Part shown: one piece after another, positions 43,175 to 55,400 of the stretch | Numbering within the stretch: the stretch's first letter is position 1 | Layout of the letters: each line of letters opens with the position of its first letter | DNA from: Ciborinia camelliae | Taxonomy: Eukaryota; Ascomycota; Leotiomycetes; Helotiales; Sclerotiniaceae | DNA: 64,000 nt | Assembly (NCBI GenBank): GCA_025890175.1 | Contig: JANPYM010000003.1 | Coordinates: 1,585,795 to 1,649,794, forward strand | Direction: 5' to 3' | Notes under the pieces: generated by a model | What the model was told of the DNA's origin: nothing | The model's input: only the letters and a program-made list of their open reading frames with translations | The model's database searches: none | Made by a program: the position numbers and the translations under genes

Positions 43175-43932
43175 TCAAAGCACCATGTCAGAATCATCAG
43201 TTGCATATTTTGGTCCACCAAGAGACAAACCGCTCATAATTGACATCAACGATCGCTCATCCCTGATTTTTCTTTCTGTTGGTCGTGGAGTGAGTGTCTG
43301 GTATTCTTGACAAGGCATATTGTTGCAATGGTTTGCCTCAAACTGATTTTTTAGAACCCCCATCTTCTGATCTCCACTCGCATCGGAAGCATTATTAAAT
43401 TTATTGATGATTCTTTCATCCTCAATCATGCGACGCTCCCGTCTCTGTGCGGGTGTGAGTTTTCGTCTCCACTTCTTCTTAACGGAACCTCGGGATGGGT
43501 TGTTGATTTGAGGTTTAGGGACGTTCTTGTTGTTGTTCTTCTTGTTCTTCTTCTTCTTCTTGGACTTTGTGGTTGGTACGTCGTTGGGGATGGCTCGGAT
43601 TCCTCGTGCTCGCTTACGTTGCCGGTATTTCTTGTTACGATTTTGGTTGGTGATTCCGCCCACGGGGTAGTCGAGACCTGACATGGCAGTATCTCCCGTC
43701 GCGTGATGATTGCCTAACTTGCACGTTAGATAATCGATGATTAGATTTTTGACCATGGAGATGTCTTACCAACTGAAGCTTTGAGTGTCTGAGTCTCAGT
43801 CTTGAGAGAGCTCGTTTGCACTTTGATTCTGACATCGCGATCTGCGTACCCTGTGCGTGCCTCAACATAATTGCCCTCCATGTTATGAAAGAGTGACGTT
43901 GATGCCGGGAATTGATTTGCAAGGTTGTCCAT
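43175..43932 (-). CDS. Small very basic protein I, unrecognised
   Basis: Exons 43770-43932 and 43175-43713 flank a 56-nt intron (GTAAGA...CAAGTTAG, CTAAC branch) in phase 1; 233 residues. The N-terminal third is neutral. The middle holds Arg-Asn-Lys-Lys-Tyr-Arg-Gln-Arg-Lys-Arg-Ala-Arg and a lysine/asparagine run (Lys-Lys-Lys-Lys-Lys-Asn-Lys-Lys-Asn-Asn-Asn), then Lys-Lys-Lys-Trp-Arg-Arg-Lys-Leu-Thr-Pro-Ala-Gln-Arg-Arg-Glu-Arg-Arg. It is surely nuclear or nucleolar if expressed. The tail is neutral to acidic. Size, early phase-1 intron and basic middle resemble gene H, but I see no convincing residue-level alignment. Alternative upstream start codons exist in the same frame. Confidence 0.6.
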
Positions 43933-45853
43933 GACTGAAACAACGATGGTTGAACTGAATGGCAGGTAGCTCGTGAGTATTGTTATGATCAATCTGAGAG
44001 CAAGAAATTGAAAAAGGGCTCTTTTCAGTGCGAGTATTTCAAAACAGTTCGCTTAGAAAACCAACGGCAACTGATAATTCCGCTGGAGTTAATGCAATTC
44101 ACTTTAAAATTGCTTGATAGCAAGTTTCCCGTGCCCCAATAACTATCAGGCAGAAAATCCGATGACAGTTGTCCTCTCCCTCTATTTCAGGCACGTTGGT
44201 AGGTCACACTTGGACCTTCGCATACAACTACTTCTGATATGACTGAAGGCAATAACATAACAATTTGAGCATGGAATGAATACGTTTCCATTGCTGCTTC
44301 AATTTCTTAGAAATCCTTAGAGATGAGAAGATGTTGCGTTTAGGTTTTAGATGATATCCTACTCTTCGTGGTAAGCATCTGATTAATGGGCTGTAGCAAT
44401 CTCTGGCATTAATGAGAAAAGAGCTCCTTGCTGCATCTACTTAGGTCTGAGTTACTTTGGGTGCAGATGAGAGCCCTTTCGTGTCTTCCCTGGGAGTAAG
44501 ATGAAATTCAGCCCTGTTCCCTTCATATTGGCTCATTTAAACAACCCATTGCTCACAGTTTACTCTTTAGGAGCCATTATATATGCCACGAGTGAGTAAA
44601 AGTTAAATAAATGCCCCAATGCAGTATTGTCATATTATGGGATGAAATATGTTCCGAGCGAAGTTTCCCGCGAAATGGGGAAACATTTGAATGTTGAACA
44701 AAGTGAAGTCACCTTGGCATTAACTGACTACGTTTATGAAGCAAAAAAACCCCATTCGAACTCCAGCTTCAATATAGGAACAACTCTAGAATGCAATATG
44801 TGGTTGGCAATCATCATGGAGCTCTCTCGATCGGAATATAGCGAGACATAATGAGAACTGGAGTGTTGCAACTTTCATCCAGAGATGAAGAAAGGTCTAG
44901 GGAGGTGACGTTCAAAATGTGGCTGTGACCTCATATGTGGCTGTGCATAACCCTACTTAGGCACCTAGTCTAGCGAACACCTGAAAATACCTATGAAGCA
45001 ATGTTCGCACAACCAACATTCCCCATTCCCATCATTACCTGTTGGCTATATAAAACGCCCAATCTCATTACTTTTGCGTCTCTAATAGAACAGGTACCAA
45101 CCAAAGTCTATCTGTGTGCGATTATGTGTGTAGAAATTGAGATTTGAGGGTTAAAAAAGTTGTCTATATTCCACTCTCTAGACCACAAAACAGCTTACTT
45201 ATTTCGGTCGCAATTTTTTGGAGAAGCTTCAAAAATCACTTTTCTCAACTCCTCTAATAAGGTCTATTGATTTTGTTAATATGATTTTTATGAGTTCTTA
45301 TGATCCCAACGGGTCGTTAAAAGAGCTATCGTTGCCTCTACTACCTACTAGCGAGCTTGACACTTTGATACTCCCTATCTCTGATTTGACCCCTTCGATA
45401 CGTTCAAAATCGAGAGCATCCTCACATTGACAGGTTCTGCAAAGGTGTCGGCTCAATTTACAGCCCAAGTGACTCTGTATCTGAATCTGTCTATTTCATT
45501 TCCTTCTCATAAAAACAAACTCAAAACATATCCATATCCCAAATCCCGTCAAACAACAGCCTCCTTCACAATCCCTCCACGACACAAACTCGAACAACAC
45601 AAGTTCAGATGCAGATCCATCGAAACATCCCAATAGCGATCATCTCAGCGCGGTGACCGCTCCAAAATGGCCCAAGCTTGGTTGGCCCTTTGGAAGATTC
45701 GAGCCCGGTCGAAAATGTAATCTCAATCTCCCCTCCCTCAAAAGCCCGGGCCATCAAAATTTATATAACCCCACTCCACTCCCCTTACCCCAGGTCCATC
45801 TCTCCAAACACCACAACACAACATCCAAATCCCCAAGCAAAACCCGTTCTCCC
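43933..45853. other. Intergenic region with weak coding-like stretches
   Basis: About 1.9 kb. Possible short gene at 44642-44851 (listed). A frame at 45218-45430 rich in Ser/Leu/Pro has no ATG start and no recognisable motif. No RNA seen before the 5S gene. Confidence 0.45.
44642..44851 (+). CDS. Possible short protein or gene remnant
   Basis: From the ATG at 44642 an open frame of 69 codons reads Lys-Tyr-Val-Pro-Ser-Glu-Val-Ser-Arg-Glu-Met-Gly-Lys-His, Glu-Val-Thr-Leu-Ala-Leu-Thr-Asp-Tyr-Val-Tyr and ends Arg-Ser-Glu-Tyr-Ser-Glu-Thr. The composition looks more protein-like than neighbouring frames, with charged helical content. No domain recognised, no flanking exons found. It may be a relic. 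Confidence 0.25.
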   Translation: MKYVPSEVSREMGKHLNVEQSEVTLALTDYVYEAKKPHSNSSFNIGTTLECNMWLAIIMELSRSEYSET

Positions 45854-45972
45854 ACATACGACCATAGACTGAAGAGAATTGGGCATCCCGTCCGCTCTGC
45901 CATACACAAGCTTCAGATCGGTGAATTAGTAGTTGGGTGGGTGACCACCAGCGAATCCTCACTGTTGTATGT
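45854..45972 (+). rRNA. 5S ribosomal RNA gene (dispersed type)
   Basis: A 119-nt segment starts ACATACGACCATA and ends TGTTGTATGT, with the diagnostic fungal 5S blocks GGGCATCCCGTCCGCTC and TTAGTAGTTGGGTGGGTGACC followed by ACCAGCGAATCC. The ends pair as helix I (ACATACGAC with GTTGTATGT, one G-U). The variable helix III is also complementary (CTGAAG with CTTCAG), and CGGTGA pairs with TCACTG through a G-U, so it looks functional rather than decayed. A T-run (TCTTTTT, 45980-45986) lies 3' and may terminate RNA polymerase III. A TATA-like TTTATATAA lies ~95 bp upstream. Single dispersed 5S genes are usual in Pezizomycotina. Confidence 0.93.
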
Positions 45973-47114
45973 ATGTATATCTTTTTGCCTTTCCGTTTGG
46001 AGATGTCAAAGTGAAGGTGACGGTGATTTATCTCTTGCATTTTGCATTCCGTTTTGGAGATGAGATGTGCTAGCTACCTAGGTAGCTACTAGCTAGTAGC
46101 TAATGGCTCCTGTAGTGAGGCCACCCACGATGATACTACATAGTACAGTATATCAGTACTAATAAGCGAAAGAGGAAATTGTACCTACTTGCAGTTCTAG
46201 CTTATGATGACCTCACATCGATATTTCCCTCTCTAGGTATCTAGGTATCTCATTGCACAAACAAGCATTATCAGATATAATTTTAACAGGTACTTATTAC
46301 ATATTACATTCAACTTTTAAGACCGAGTACCTACCCTACCTACCTACCTAGGAGCTCTCGCATGCCTACTTATTAATTGAATCTTGATATGCAAAGGAAT
46401 ATGAACATAATTAATAACAATTGATCCACCGATGTGTACAAATGAATGGTGGGGTATGAAATGAAATCTGGGGTGCATATATACATACATACATACATAG
46501 CTACCTTAGTAATCCCCACATGTTAATTGATATCGATCAATATATCAATACCTCCCTACGTCCCTCCCCGAATCATCTGGATTTTGCTCTTGTACATCTG
46601 CATACAATACATATATGTTACCTATTATATTCGGCCCTTTAACATACGGTGAGAAAGAATACCCACCCGCCTACCTATACCTAGGTAGTATCTGTCTTTC
46701 ATTTTAACAATCAAACCAAACAATTGATCCTCGATCCTCGATCCTCGATCCTCGACCTCATCACCTCATCTAAAGGCTTGAGATGATTATTACATACAAA
46801 GAAAATCAAACTTAGAATCACAAGAATAGATGATTGATGGGATTGAAGAGGGGAAGCATGGGAGTGAGGTAAATAAACGTGCAATATAAACTTACGATTC
46901 AAAATTAATAATCTTCATCTCATCTCATCTCATCTTGTTATCAGTAAAGTACAAATTGTTCTTGTGCGAGTGTGCGAATCCATCCCATTCCATCCCATCA
47001 AGTAAGCATAACCTAACCAAAACCGGCATTCCCATTCCCATTCCCATTCACCAAATCCATGGCAACTTCATTCATACTCGTTCCATTTCCATAAATGCCA
47101 TTTACTCGGAACTT
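45973..47114. other. Intergenic region rich in microsatellites and CCTAGG motifs
   Basis: Between the 5S gene and the 3' end of the fumarate reductase gene. It contains the perfect 18-bp palindrome TAGCTACCTAGGTAGCTA (46071-46088), TACCTACC/CTAGGTAT runs (46220-46360), an ATAC tetranucleotide run (~46480-46500), GATCCTC x4 (46726-46756), CATCT repeats (~46914-46935) and ATTCCC x3-4 (~47027-47048). No gene. Confidence 0.6.
46726..46756 (+). repeat. GATCCTC heptanucleotide repeat
   Basis: Four consecutive copies of GATCCTC, followed by related GACCTCATCACCTCATC. It is part of a cluster of simple repeats 3' of the fumarate reductase gene. Confidence 0.8.
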
Positions 47115-49299
47115 TTATAGCTCCAAAGTAGGCGTAACACCCTTGACCCTACCAATAACCTGACTAGCTGCATATTTAGGAATAACCTCATCATCGTGCA
47201 ACATCTCAAACTCCTCTGTAGCATCTCTACCCATGAAATTCATGAGTGCTTGTGGACCACCTGGATGTTCATCCAACCAATCCGATACGTCCATAACGAC
47301 CCCCTTAACCACGACCCATAAATCCTCTTTTTTGTTATGTTTCGCCACCTCATCCATTGTGAACTCCTTTTCAGGGATCTTGAACTCGGATGGTTTGGTT
47401 GGCTTGCTGACTTTCCCCGGGTCAGATGAGTCTGCTCCGTTTTTCATGACAGGGCCAGCTGATGTTTGGGATTGTTGGGCTACTTTATCGCCAGTGCCTG
47501 AAGATTGGCTATTCCATTCGACCGAAATTTTGCCAGGTTGTGATGGATCGATATGTAAGGAGATTTGTCCAAGACGTGACGCAGAGCCGAGATTGCCCTT
47601 GAGGGCATTTTGGAAGAGATAGTTGCTAGCAGAGTCACCAGCGACACGTCCGTAGACGACACATCCAAGTAGAGATGAGCCACCAAGACGGTTAGCACCG
47701 TGAACACCTCCTGCTAGCTCACCACAGGCATAGAGGCCTTCAAATGGCTTGCCTTCTTTGTTGAGAATTTGTGCATCTGCGTTAATCTCGATGCCACCCA
47801 TCGTGAAATGAAGAACTGGCTCCATGACAGCAACGTGAAAGTCATCATCGATATCAACTGGTCCGTTATGGAAGAACTTCTTGCCATATGGATCCTTCTC
47901 CTTGCCGTCAGCAATCTTGTTGTATTTCTTGAAAGTACTCTGAAGATGATCTGGTGTACAACCAATCTCCTTTGCGAGTTCCTTCCCAGACATCTTCTTC
48001 ATGAGCCCACGACCGGAGTAATGACGTGTGTGGAAGTCAAGAACATTTGAAGCTTTGGAATTGAGAATGAGGCGAACTGGAAATTTTCCCTTGTCTTTCT
48101 CTTTCCACATCTCACCAGAGACGTAATCTCTATGACCCAGCTCATCACAGAAACGATCGCCATCACCGTTCAAGAGGAGACCCCCTTCACCACGGAGAGC
48201 CTCAGCAGCCAAGAACTTCCACTTAGATCCTGGATCCTTAGGATCAACAAGACCTGTGGGATGTACTTGAACTTTGTCCATATCAATTCCGTTACCACCA
48301 ATGGCCATGACCATTTTTTGGCCATCACCAGTGGCATGTACGCCATTGGTAGATGCCAAGTCGTAAGTATCAGGTCTGTGTTTCTTGAGTAGAGATGTTT
48401 CTGTGAAATCTGCTGCATATCCGCCAGTGGCCAAAATGACTGGTCCCTCGACAAATGAAGGTTCACCGCCGAATTCATAAGTAACACCGCTGACCTTATT
48501 TCCTTCCTTCTTCAGGCCGGTAACCCGTGCCTTCTTGATGATTTGTACACGTTCGGGCTCGGCTTCAGCGAGTTCCTCTAGCCTTTGCATCAAAGCATAT
48601 GTTATGGCCATACCGGGGAATTTCGCATCGTGTCCGCGATGAGTTCTTGGATGTGAGTGGCCCCTGAAATCAATCAGTATATGTATAGGCATCTGATCGA
48701 TAGTCTTTGCTTACCCTAACCGTGATACGAGGGTCAAATCCAACGCGAATACATCTTGAAGCCACTCAACAGCGGCAGCAGATTTGTATGTCAAGACCTT
48801 GATCAAATCTGGCCTCGCCTTATCTCTTGCTGATTTCAGTGTGTCATCGTAGAACTGCTTTACGCTGTCTTGGATCTTTTGGTCGACCTGCGTTCGGGTA
48901 AGTGCTCCGTTGATACCGGAAGTAGCCTCTGTCGATAAATTAGCAAATAGTTTGCGAACCAGCAGCTGTTTTGCTTACTTGTCGAGTTTCCACCGAAAAA
49001 GGCTATATATACCAGTTAGCACATGTATCATATTTTACCAAGGCACAGATAGGTGGCGGAAGACATCGAGAAGCAACTCAGACCAAATTTTGGCCAAAAG
49101 CAGTGCCAGGTCCAAACATTATCGCAAGTTCAACATACCTTGCTTGTCTAGAACAACAACATTGCCACCAGCCAGGTAAATGGTATGCGCAGCACTCAAG
49201 CCGGATACTAAAGTTAATATCAGCTTTAACATACTTCTTGGAGGACAAAGGCAATCAAAACATACGACCACCGCCAACGACAATTACTCTAGGTGCCAT
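47115..49299 (-). CDS. FAD fumarate reductase fused to cytochrome b5
   Basis: Soluble fumarate reductase of the yeast Osm1/Frd1 type: reduces fumarate to succinate with bound FAD, reoxidising reduced flavin/NADH equivalents. Exons: 49266-49299, 49139-49207, 48979-49002, 48715-48928 and 47115-48663; 629 residues. The start reads Met-Ala-Pro-Arg-Val-Ile-Val-Val-Gly-Gly-Gly-Leu-Ser-Gly, the dinucleotide-binding motif with no leader, so a cytosolic form is likely. Next come Phe-Phe-Gly-Gly-Asn-Ser-Thr-Lys-Ala-Thr-Ser-Gly-Ile-Asn-Gly, His-Ser-His-Pro-Arg-Thr-His-Arg and the FAD C-part Gly-Leu-Tyr-Ala-Cys-Gly-Glu...His-Gly-Ala-Asn-Arg-Leu-Gly-Gly. Residues ~546-629 are a cytochrome b5 domain with heme ligands in His-Pro-Gly-Gly (~580) and Met-Leu-His-Asp (~603). 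A Ser/Pro/Thr linker joins them. The 24-nt third exon is unusually small. Confidence 0.94.
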
Positions 49300-50738
49300 A
49301 TTTATTAGAATTGTGAGAATGGAGAATGATGAGAGGTCGTTAGTTATCTTGGAAAAGAAAGTTTAGGGAAGAAACAATGGAAAGAAATCTTAAGATAATG
49401 GGTTTGTTGGGGGTTTTGTGTTAGAAGTGTTAGAAGTAATAGCGCGCTCGTCTCTCCGCTGGAATGGATGCCGAGGCATTACGGGTCCATGCTTAAGTTT
49501 GGAGCGAAGCTGCTAAGCAAGAGATCTAATGATTCTGATTCGCTGAAATCCATCCAAGTCGTTTATGTTTTGTTATGTCAGCAGGCGAAACTGGGGAAAT
49601 ATTATGGAGATAAAAATATATATTTAGTTTAGAATTCCTGCAAACAGCCATGGATGGGGGTTTGGAGCTGTCTAATGTACAGATTTGAAAACAGACATAG
49701 TGAATGAAGGTATATGTTATTCCCGAGGTCATTCTAGGGAAACTCTGGACTCGAGGTCACGTATTGTATACCTACCTACCAGGTATAATGTATTGAAGTC
49801 GGTCGGTCGGCTTACAAGAAAGAGTGAATATCACGAGTCAGCATTATGTCAATCATTCATAATTGTTGTCACAAAGAAAGAGAAAAGGGGGGCGGGAATC
49901 AAGCATGTGAAAGCCGGTAAAGCTGGAGAGCTAAGCCCCACAAAGTTAAATGTTACTCCGGATTTAAAATAATAAAATTCTGTATCAGATGATCGGATCT
50001 CAGGTCATTATTGATTATTGATTATTTATTATTTGTTATTGTTTTATGATTTGTTACTTTCAGGGGCAGCTGGGGTTTTTAGAATTCAAAGAATACATGT
50101 GAAAGTGTGTCAGGTCCCGCTAGGTACCGATAGATACTACCTATGCGGTAGGCGAGTTACATATTACCTAGGGAGGTACCGTACCTAGTAGGTAGGACCT
50201 AAGACCTAGGTAGTTTGTGAGCCGAACGTATGTTTCTACAATTGAAGGGCCGCTGCTGAGTCTGAGCGGCCATACCTGGTAGGTACCTACCTATGTTGGT
50301 ATGGTTGGGTACATTGGAACAAGTAAAAAACTTCGGGAACTCGAACATAATAATACCTACCACATAATGATAAGATCGAGCTTGCCTACCGGTAATTCGT
50401 CGGAACTTGGAATAGTCTGGATATATAAATATAAACTTCTAAAATGACTTGTACACCATCTAATAATATAAGTGGCATATATAAGAAGTGCTGAATCTAA
50501 CTCGGACAATACAAAGATGTGGAAATACCTAGCTTCGATGTTCTCTCTGCTTTGATTTGCTTGAATGTTGGTATACCTAGTCACGTGTATAAATTCTAGT
50601 TCCATGTACCCATAACCTACCTAGGTATTGATGTGGGCTGATGTAGATGAGCGGGGACGATCTCTATTATTAGTTCGTCATCCCGCATTTCTCTATCAAG
50701 ATTTTGCGACCACAACCAAAGCCATCGATAATATAAAG
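49300..50738. other. Divergent intergenic region, AT and TAGGTA repeats
   Basis: Between the starts of the fumarate reductase and FAS1 genes. An ATT-rich simple repeat lies at ~50007-50050. CCTAGG/TACCTA motifs are dense at 49770-49790 and 50135-50300. An in-frame upstream start at 50628 precedes the FAS1 signal peptide and is not preferred. No other gene. Confidence 0.5.
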
Positions 50739-51402
50739 ATGATGTACGCTTCTGCGATACCTTTGGTCCTGACGGTATTCTTCACTACTACAATTTTAGG
50801 TAAATATACTCAAATACCTCTGCCAGAGAACAATCTTGGTCCCGCGATGCCTCCTAAATCCGAACCGTCTTCTGATCCCATTGGTGGGGGCGATACAATC
50901 ATTCTATCAGATGTTCTTGGCAGAGACCGAAGTATCAATATATTTGCAGGATTCACAAGAGATGTAGCACCTATAAGCCAGCGATTCGCTGATAGTGGTC
51001 AAAATACCACCATTCTTGCACCAGTCAATTCTGCGATAATGGGTCTGCCTCGAAAGCCATGGGAAGACCCAGAAGACTACAACAAGCTTGGAGCCGATGC
51101 ATATGAGGGCGAAGATGGAGAAGAGAGGGCACACAAGAACCTGCGAAGGTTTGTGGAGGCTCATATCGTTCCTGCAAGTCCATGGAAGGAAGGAGAGAAA
51201 GTTAAGACATTGGTTGGAGATGACGTTTGGTGGGAGAATAAGGACGGTGTGAAACGAGTAAGTCTAACTCTTGTTTATGCAGTCTATACTTGCTGACAAC
51301 TTTTTGCAGTTGCAACCGGGGAATATTGAGGTTTCTAGCATGGCAGGTGATGTTTACAATGGGCAAGTCTGGATATTAAAGGGCGTGAGAAATTATGTGT
51401 AG
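50739..51402 (+). CDS. Secreted FAS1 (fasciclin) domain protein
   Basis: Exons 50739-51257 and 51310-51402 (52-nt intron, GTAAGT...TTTGCAG) encode 203 residues. The start chosen puts the hydrophobic signal peptide (Ala-Ile-Pro-Leu-Val-Leu-Thr-Val-Phe-Phe) at the N-terminus. The single FAS1 domain follows: Ser-Asp-Val-Leu-Gly-Arg-Asp-Arg-Ser-Ile-Asn-Ile-Phe-Ala-Gly-Phe, Thr-Thr-Ile-Leu-Ala-Pro-Val-Asn-Ser-Ala-Ile (H1 box-like), a charged insertion, Val-Glu-Ala-His-Ile-Val-Pro, and Asn-Gly-Gln-Val-Trp-Ile-Leu-Lys-Gly-Val near the end (H2-like). Family members act in adhesion at membranes or walls, or in vacuole-related roles in yeasts; the role here is unknown. No C-terminal anchor is visible. 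Confidence 0.88.
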
Positions 51403-52466
51403 AAACTGCTGGGATGAATCCTAGTTGCAAAGGTTGGCGTTATACTTGGGCATTCGACCTTTTAGTTTGGTTTGGCGTATATAACTCGGCAGTTTTGCCC
51501 TCGTCATTGCGGCTCATAATGATAGTGAAGTCTTTGGCTTTTATTTTATTATGTCAACCTTTATATAGATGATGATAATAATATCGCTTATGATGGAATC
51601 GCTAGCGATGATTAATATAAAATTTTATTTTGAGGTTTTATAATTATTTATTTTTTTCCGCCAACCCATACAGGGCTGGTACGGGCAAGAGGAACTGATT
51701 AAAATAGGTACCCTCTCTAGCTCTTGCCCTAAGTAGCTCCTGCCCTACCTAGCTCTAGTCTATGTGTTGGTATCACCATGGGTGGTGAAGACGGATTATA
51801 CTATAGTATGCAATATCATTTCGGCTTGTTTTCTAAAAGTATTATGCTACAGATTGAGCTATGAGCCCGCTGGCGTTTCATGGTCACGTGATTATTCCAA
51901 CGCCATGCCTTAGGCAGTAGCCCCTGACAGTTCCGCCCGTGACAGTTCCGCCCGGACACCAGCCAGTAGGTAGGTACCTAGACTGCTCATTGGTAGCCTC
52001 GCGTCTCAGCCTCGTGTTTCAGCCTCGTGTAACGGGATCGCGGAAATCGCCGGCGCGCTAAGGAAATCATCATTATGATGTTTTGGAAATTCTCACGACT
52101 CACTACCGACGATCCGCTTCCTAGTCACTTCATAATTTATAAAATAATAAGAAATACAGAGTTATTGCCACATCGGTTATATCTCTGATTCACACTCCAA
52201 ATTCAAATTCACTTCTATGGAACCATATTCGCTGTGTTGACTCCATTGCGCCGGAGAATAAAGCCTTGCGCGTACTTACAAGCAACCTCGTCAGTACCTC
52301 CTCGTTCTTCACTGAGTCAAGACTCAATCCTGCATTCATGTTCAAAGTTCGAGCTGGCGATGTTATATTTTGACGGCTCTTGCTTGCGAGTGAGCTAACT
52401 TTTACTCCACAGAGACAGCTTATCAGTCAAACCGATAATCAAATCAACCAGTCAAAGTCAAAAGTT
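51403..52466. other. Intergenic region upstream of SIN3
   Basis: Holds the FAS1 3' flank, a single foldback-element end (51651-51693), a 15-bp direct duplication TGACAGTTCCGCCCG (51925-51939 and 51940-51954), repeated CAGCCTCGTGT units (~52006-52031) and the SIN3 promoter. No gene. Confidence 0.55.
51651..51693 (+). mobile_element. Single terminus related to the 310-bp foldback element
   Basis: Matches the 36367 element end: TTTTTTTCCGCCAACCC-ATA-CAGGGCTGGTACGGGCAAGA. The internal hairpin is kept despite substitutions (CCAACCC pairs with GGGCTGG through a G-U). The opposite terminus is not found within 1 kb, so this is a solo end or truncated copy. Confidence 0.7.
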
Positions 52467-55400
52467 ATGAACAATCAACCACACAACGGCCCTCCAGGTT
52501 TCGATCGAGATCGTGATATGGAAGAGCAACACCGACAACGTGCCTTGCAGCAGCAGCAGGAAGAGATGGCGGCGCAGCGTGAGCGCGACCTTGAGAGACA
52601 AGAAAGAGATCGGCAACACAGAGAGCAGCAGTATCAGCCAGCACCTCCACATCAGAGCAATACCGGCAGTATTCCTTTGCACCAGCCTGTAGCAAACCGA
52701 ACAACTACGGCGATGCATAGCCCGGGAGGGATTCTTGCTACTCATGGCACTCCACTAGGAGCTCCAAGTGGGCCTGGCAATGCTTTCGGGGGCCCGCTTC
52801 ACAATGACGCAGCACGCAATCTTCAACACCATGCTCAAAATGCCGCGCAACAACCACAGCAGCAACATATGTTCAGCTCCGAGCCCATCTTTAGCCGCGG
52901 TTCAGGTGCTCCTCAGTCAAATGTCCCACTTGGAGTTCCAGGCGTCCCAGATGTTGGCTTCGGCAGGACACAGCTAGTGCCACGAGAGACGACGCAGCAG
53001 GAAGTCGCTGCCGCAAGACTGATGCCGTTTGGAGCACCTATTACACCTGGTCACCAAATACCTGGCCCTGCTGGTCTAACACAAGGTGGCCAACAGCCAA
53101 TTCTCAATGTAAGTTCATAACATAGATCATGTTCATTGGCTTCCAATGAGTTTTTGGGTATACCCGTAGCAACAATCAAAATCTAACTCGGGTTTTTGTA
53201 GGATGCGCTCAGCTACCTTGATCAGGTCAAAGTTCAATTCGCAGATCAACCCGATGTTTATAACCGATTTCTTGATATCATGAAAGACTTCAAGAGTCAA
53301 GCGTTAGTTATGTTTTCTTTTTCCCTATCTTGGATAGACAATTCTCTCTCGAGTGATAAGATGTCCCGTTCACGCGCTAACAGTTGTAATTCACTTTTAG
53401 AATTGACACTCCGGGTGTCATTAATCGAGTATCCGAACTTTTTGCCGGCCATCCAAATTTAATTCAAGGCTTCAACACATTTTTACCACCTGGATACAGA
53501 ATCGAGTGTGGTGCCGACAACAATCCAAACACAATTAGAGTCACAACTCCAATGGGAACAACCGTTCAATCAATTCCGGGAGCTGGTCGTGCACTTGGTG
53601 AGACCGTAGTTAGCCACGGCAGCAGCTCAAATGGTTTTTACAATCCTCAACGCCCAGGAAATTGGCAGCAACAGCCCCAGCAAAGTATCGAGAGCCCAGA
53701 AGCAGTGTTCAGTCCACCTCACCAGAGTACCGCGGTCCCTTACGGTCACAATCAAGCAGCCCTTGGATCATACGACACACAAGCAGCTGCCGCTGCCGCC
53801 GCTGCCGCTCATCAACAACAACAGCGAGGTGTCTCACAATTAACTAACGCTGTCAGCGCGACCTTGGGTCAACCACCAAGAAACACGCAAACACCAACAC
53901 CTGGTGGTGGTTCTGGTAATTTGAATGGCTCTGGCGCGCAACCGGGTATGGAAAAGCGCGGTCCAGTCGAGTTTAATCATGCAATAAGTTACGTTAACAA
54001 GATCAAGGTATGGCTGAAAATTCTCTGTCGATCACCTTTGAAAATATACTCACCATTTACCCAGAACCGTTTCCAAGACAAACCTGAAATTTATAAGCAA
54101 TTCCTCGAGATTCTTCAGACATACCAACGCGAGTCTAAACCCATTCAAGACGTTTACGGTCAAGTAACTACTTTGTTTGGTACAGCGCCTGATCTCCTCG
54201 AAGATTTCAAACAATTTCTACCTGAATCAGCTGCACACGCAAAAGCTGTTGCTAAAGCGGCGGAGGAAGCAACGGCGATGCCAGATGCTTCTCAAACTAC
54301 GCAGCTTGGTAACAGAGGTCCTTCGGGAGATCCTAAACTGCCAATAATGGGCAATTTTCCTATCCCTACACCTACTACCGGCAAAACGGAAAAGAAGCGC
54401 AAGCCTCTCACTCAAGGATCTGGTTCGCAGATGAACAATGGTGGAGAAAGCTCTGTTCGCGGCGCTGGTCAGCAACAACCCAATAAGGTAAGCTAGACTT
54501 CAAGATCGAAGGATCAAACGAGTTGGTTTAGTTCATAAACTTGCATACCTTGATAAGATATTTATTTAATACTTTAATTTCTATAGCGACCAAAAATGCA
54601 TCATAACAGTAAACCACTGGCTGCCGATGCCGCCGCAGTATCTCCAACTTTAACGCCTATTGTACCCGAACCACTTCCTCCTGCATCGATGTCTGCCGCG
54701 AGTTCTGAAGAGTTAGCCTTCTTCGATCGTGTAAAGAAATACATCGGCAATAAGTCCACCATGAACGAGTTCTTGAAGCTCTGTAATCTTTTCTCCCAGG
54801 ACCTGATCGATCGAAATGTTCTAGTACATAAAGTCAGCAATTTCATCGGTGGAAGTGCCGATCTGATGAATTGGTTCAAAGAATTCGTTGGTTATGAAGG
54901 AGTCGACGAGGTTATCGACAATCGACCAAAGGCTCCGACAGGGAGAGTTGCATTGAGCAATTGTCGAGGTTTGGGGCCAAGTTATCGCTTGTTACCGAAA
55001 AGAGCAAGTCCTCCACTACTTCCATACTTTTAGCTTAAGCAAATTAAATCGTCGTTTTGCAGAGGGCGAATTCGTTCGGAAAATCAGGGTTGTTTGCTAA
55101 TATTCTAATAACAGGAACGATTGAAACCTTGCAGTGGTCGGGATGAGATGTGCCAAGGCGTGCTTAATGATGACTGGGCTTCGCACCCTACATGGGCATC
55201 AGAAGATTCGGGTTTCGTAGCTCACCGAAAGAATATTTTCGAGGAAGGTCTTCATCGCATTGAGGAAGAACGTCACGACTACGACTTCAACATCGAATGC
55301 AACGCCAAAGTCATACAACTTCTGGAGCCAATTGCTCAGCAGATCGTTGCCATGGATTCATCCGATAGACAGCGGTTCAAGATGCCTAAAACTGCTGGTC

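Noticed and set aside
50628..50738. Upstream in-frame start for the FAS1 gene
   Set aside because: It would bury the signal peptide behind 37 polar residues; the ATG at 50739 puts it at the N-terminus.
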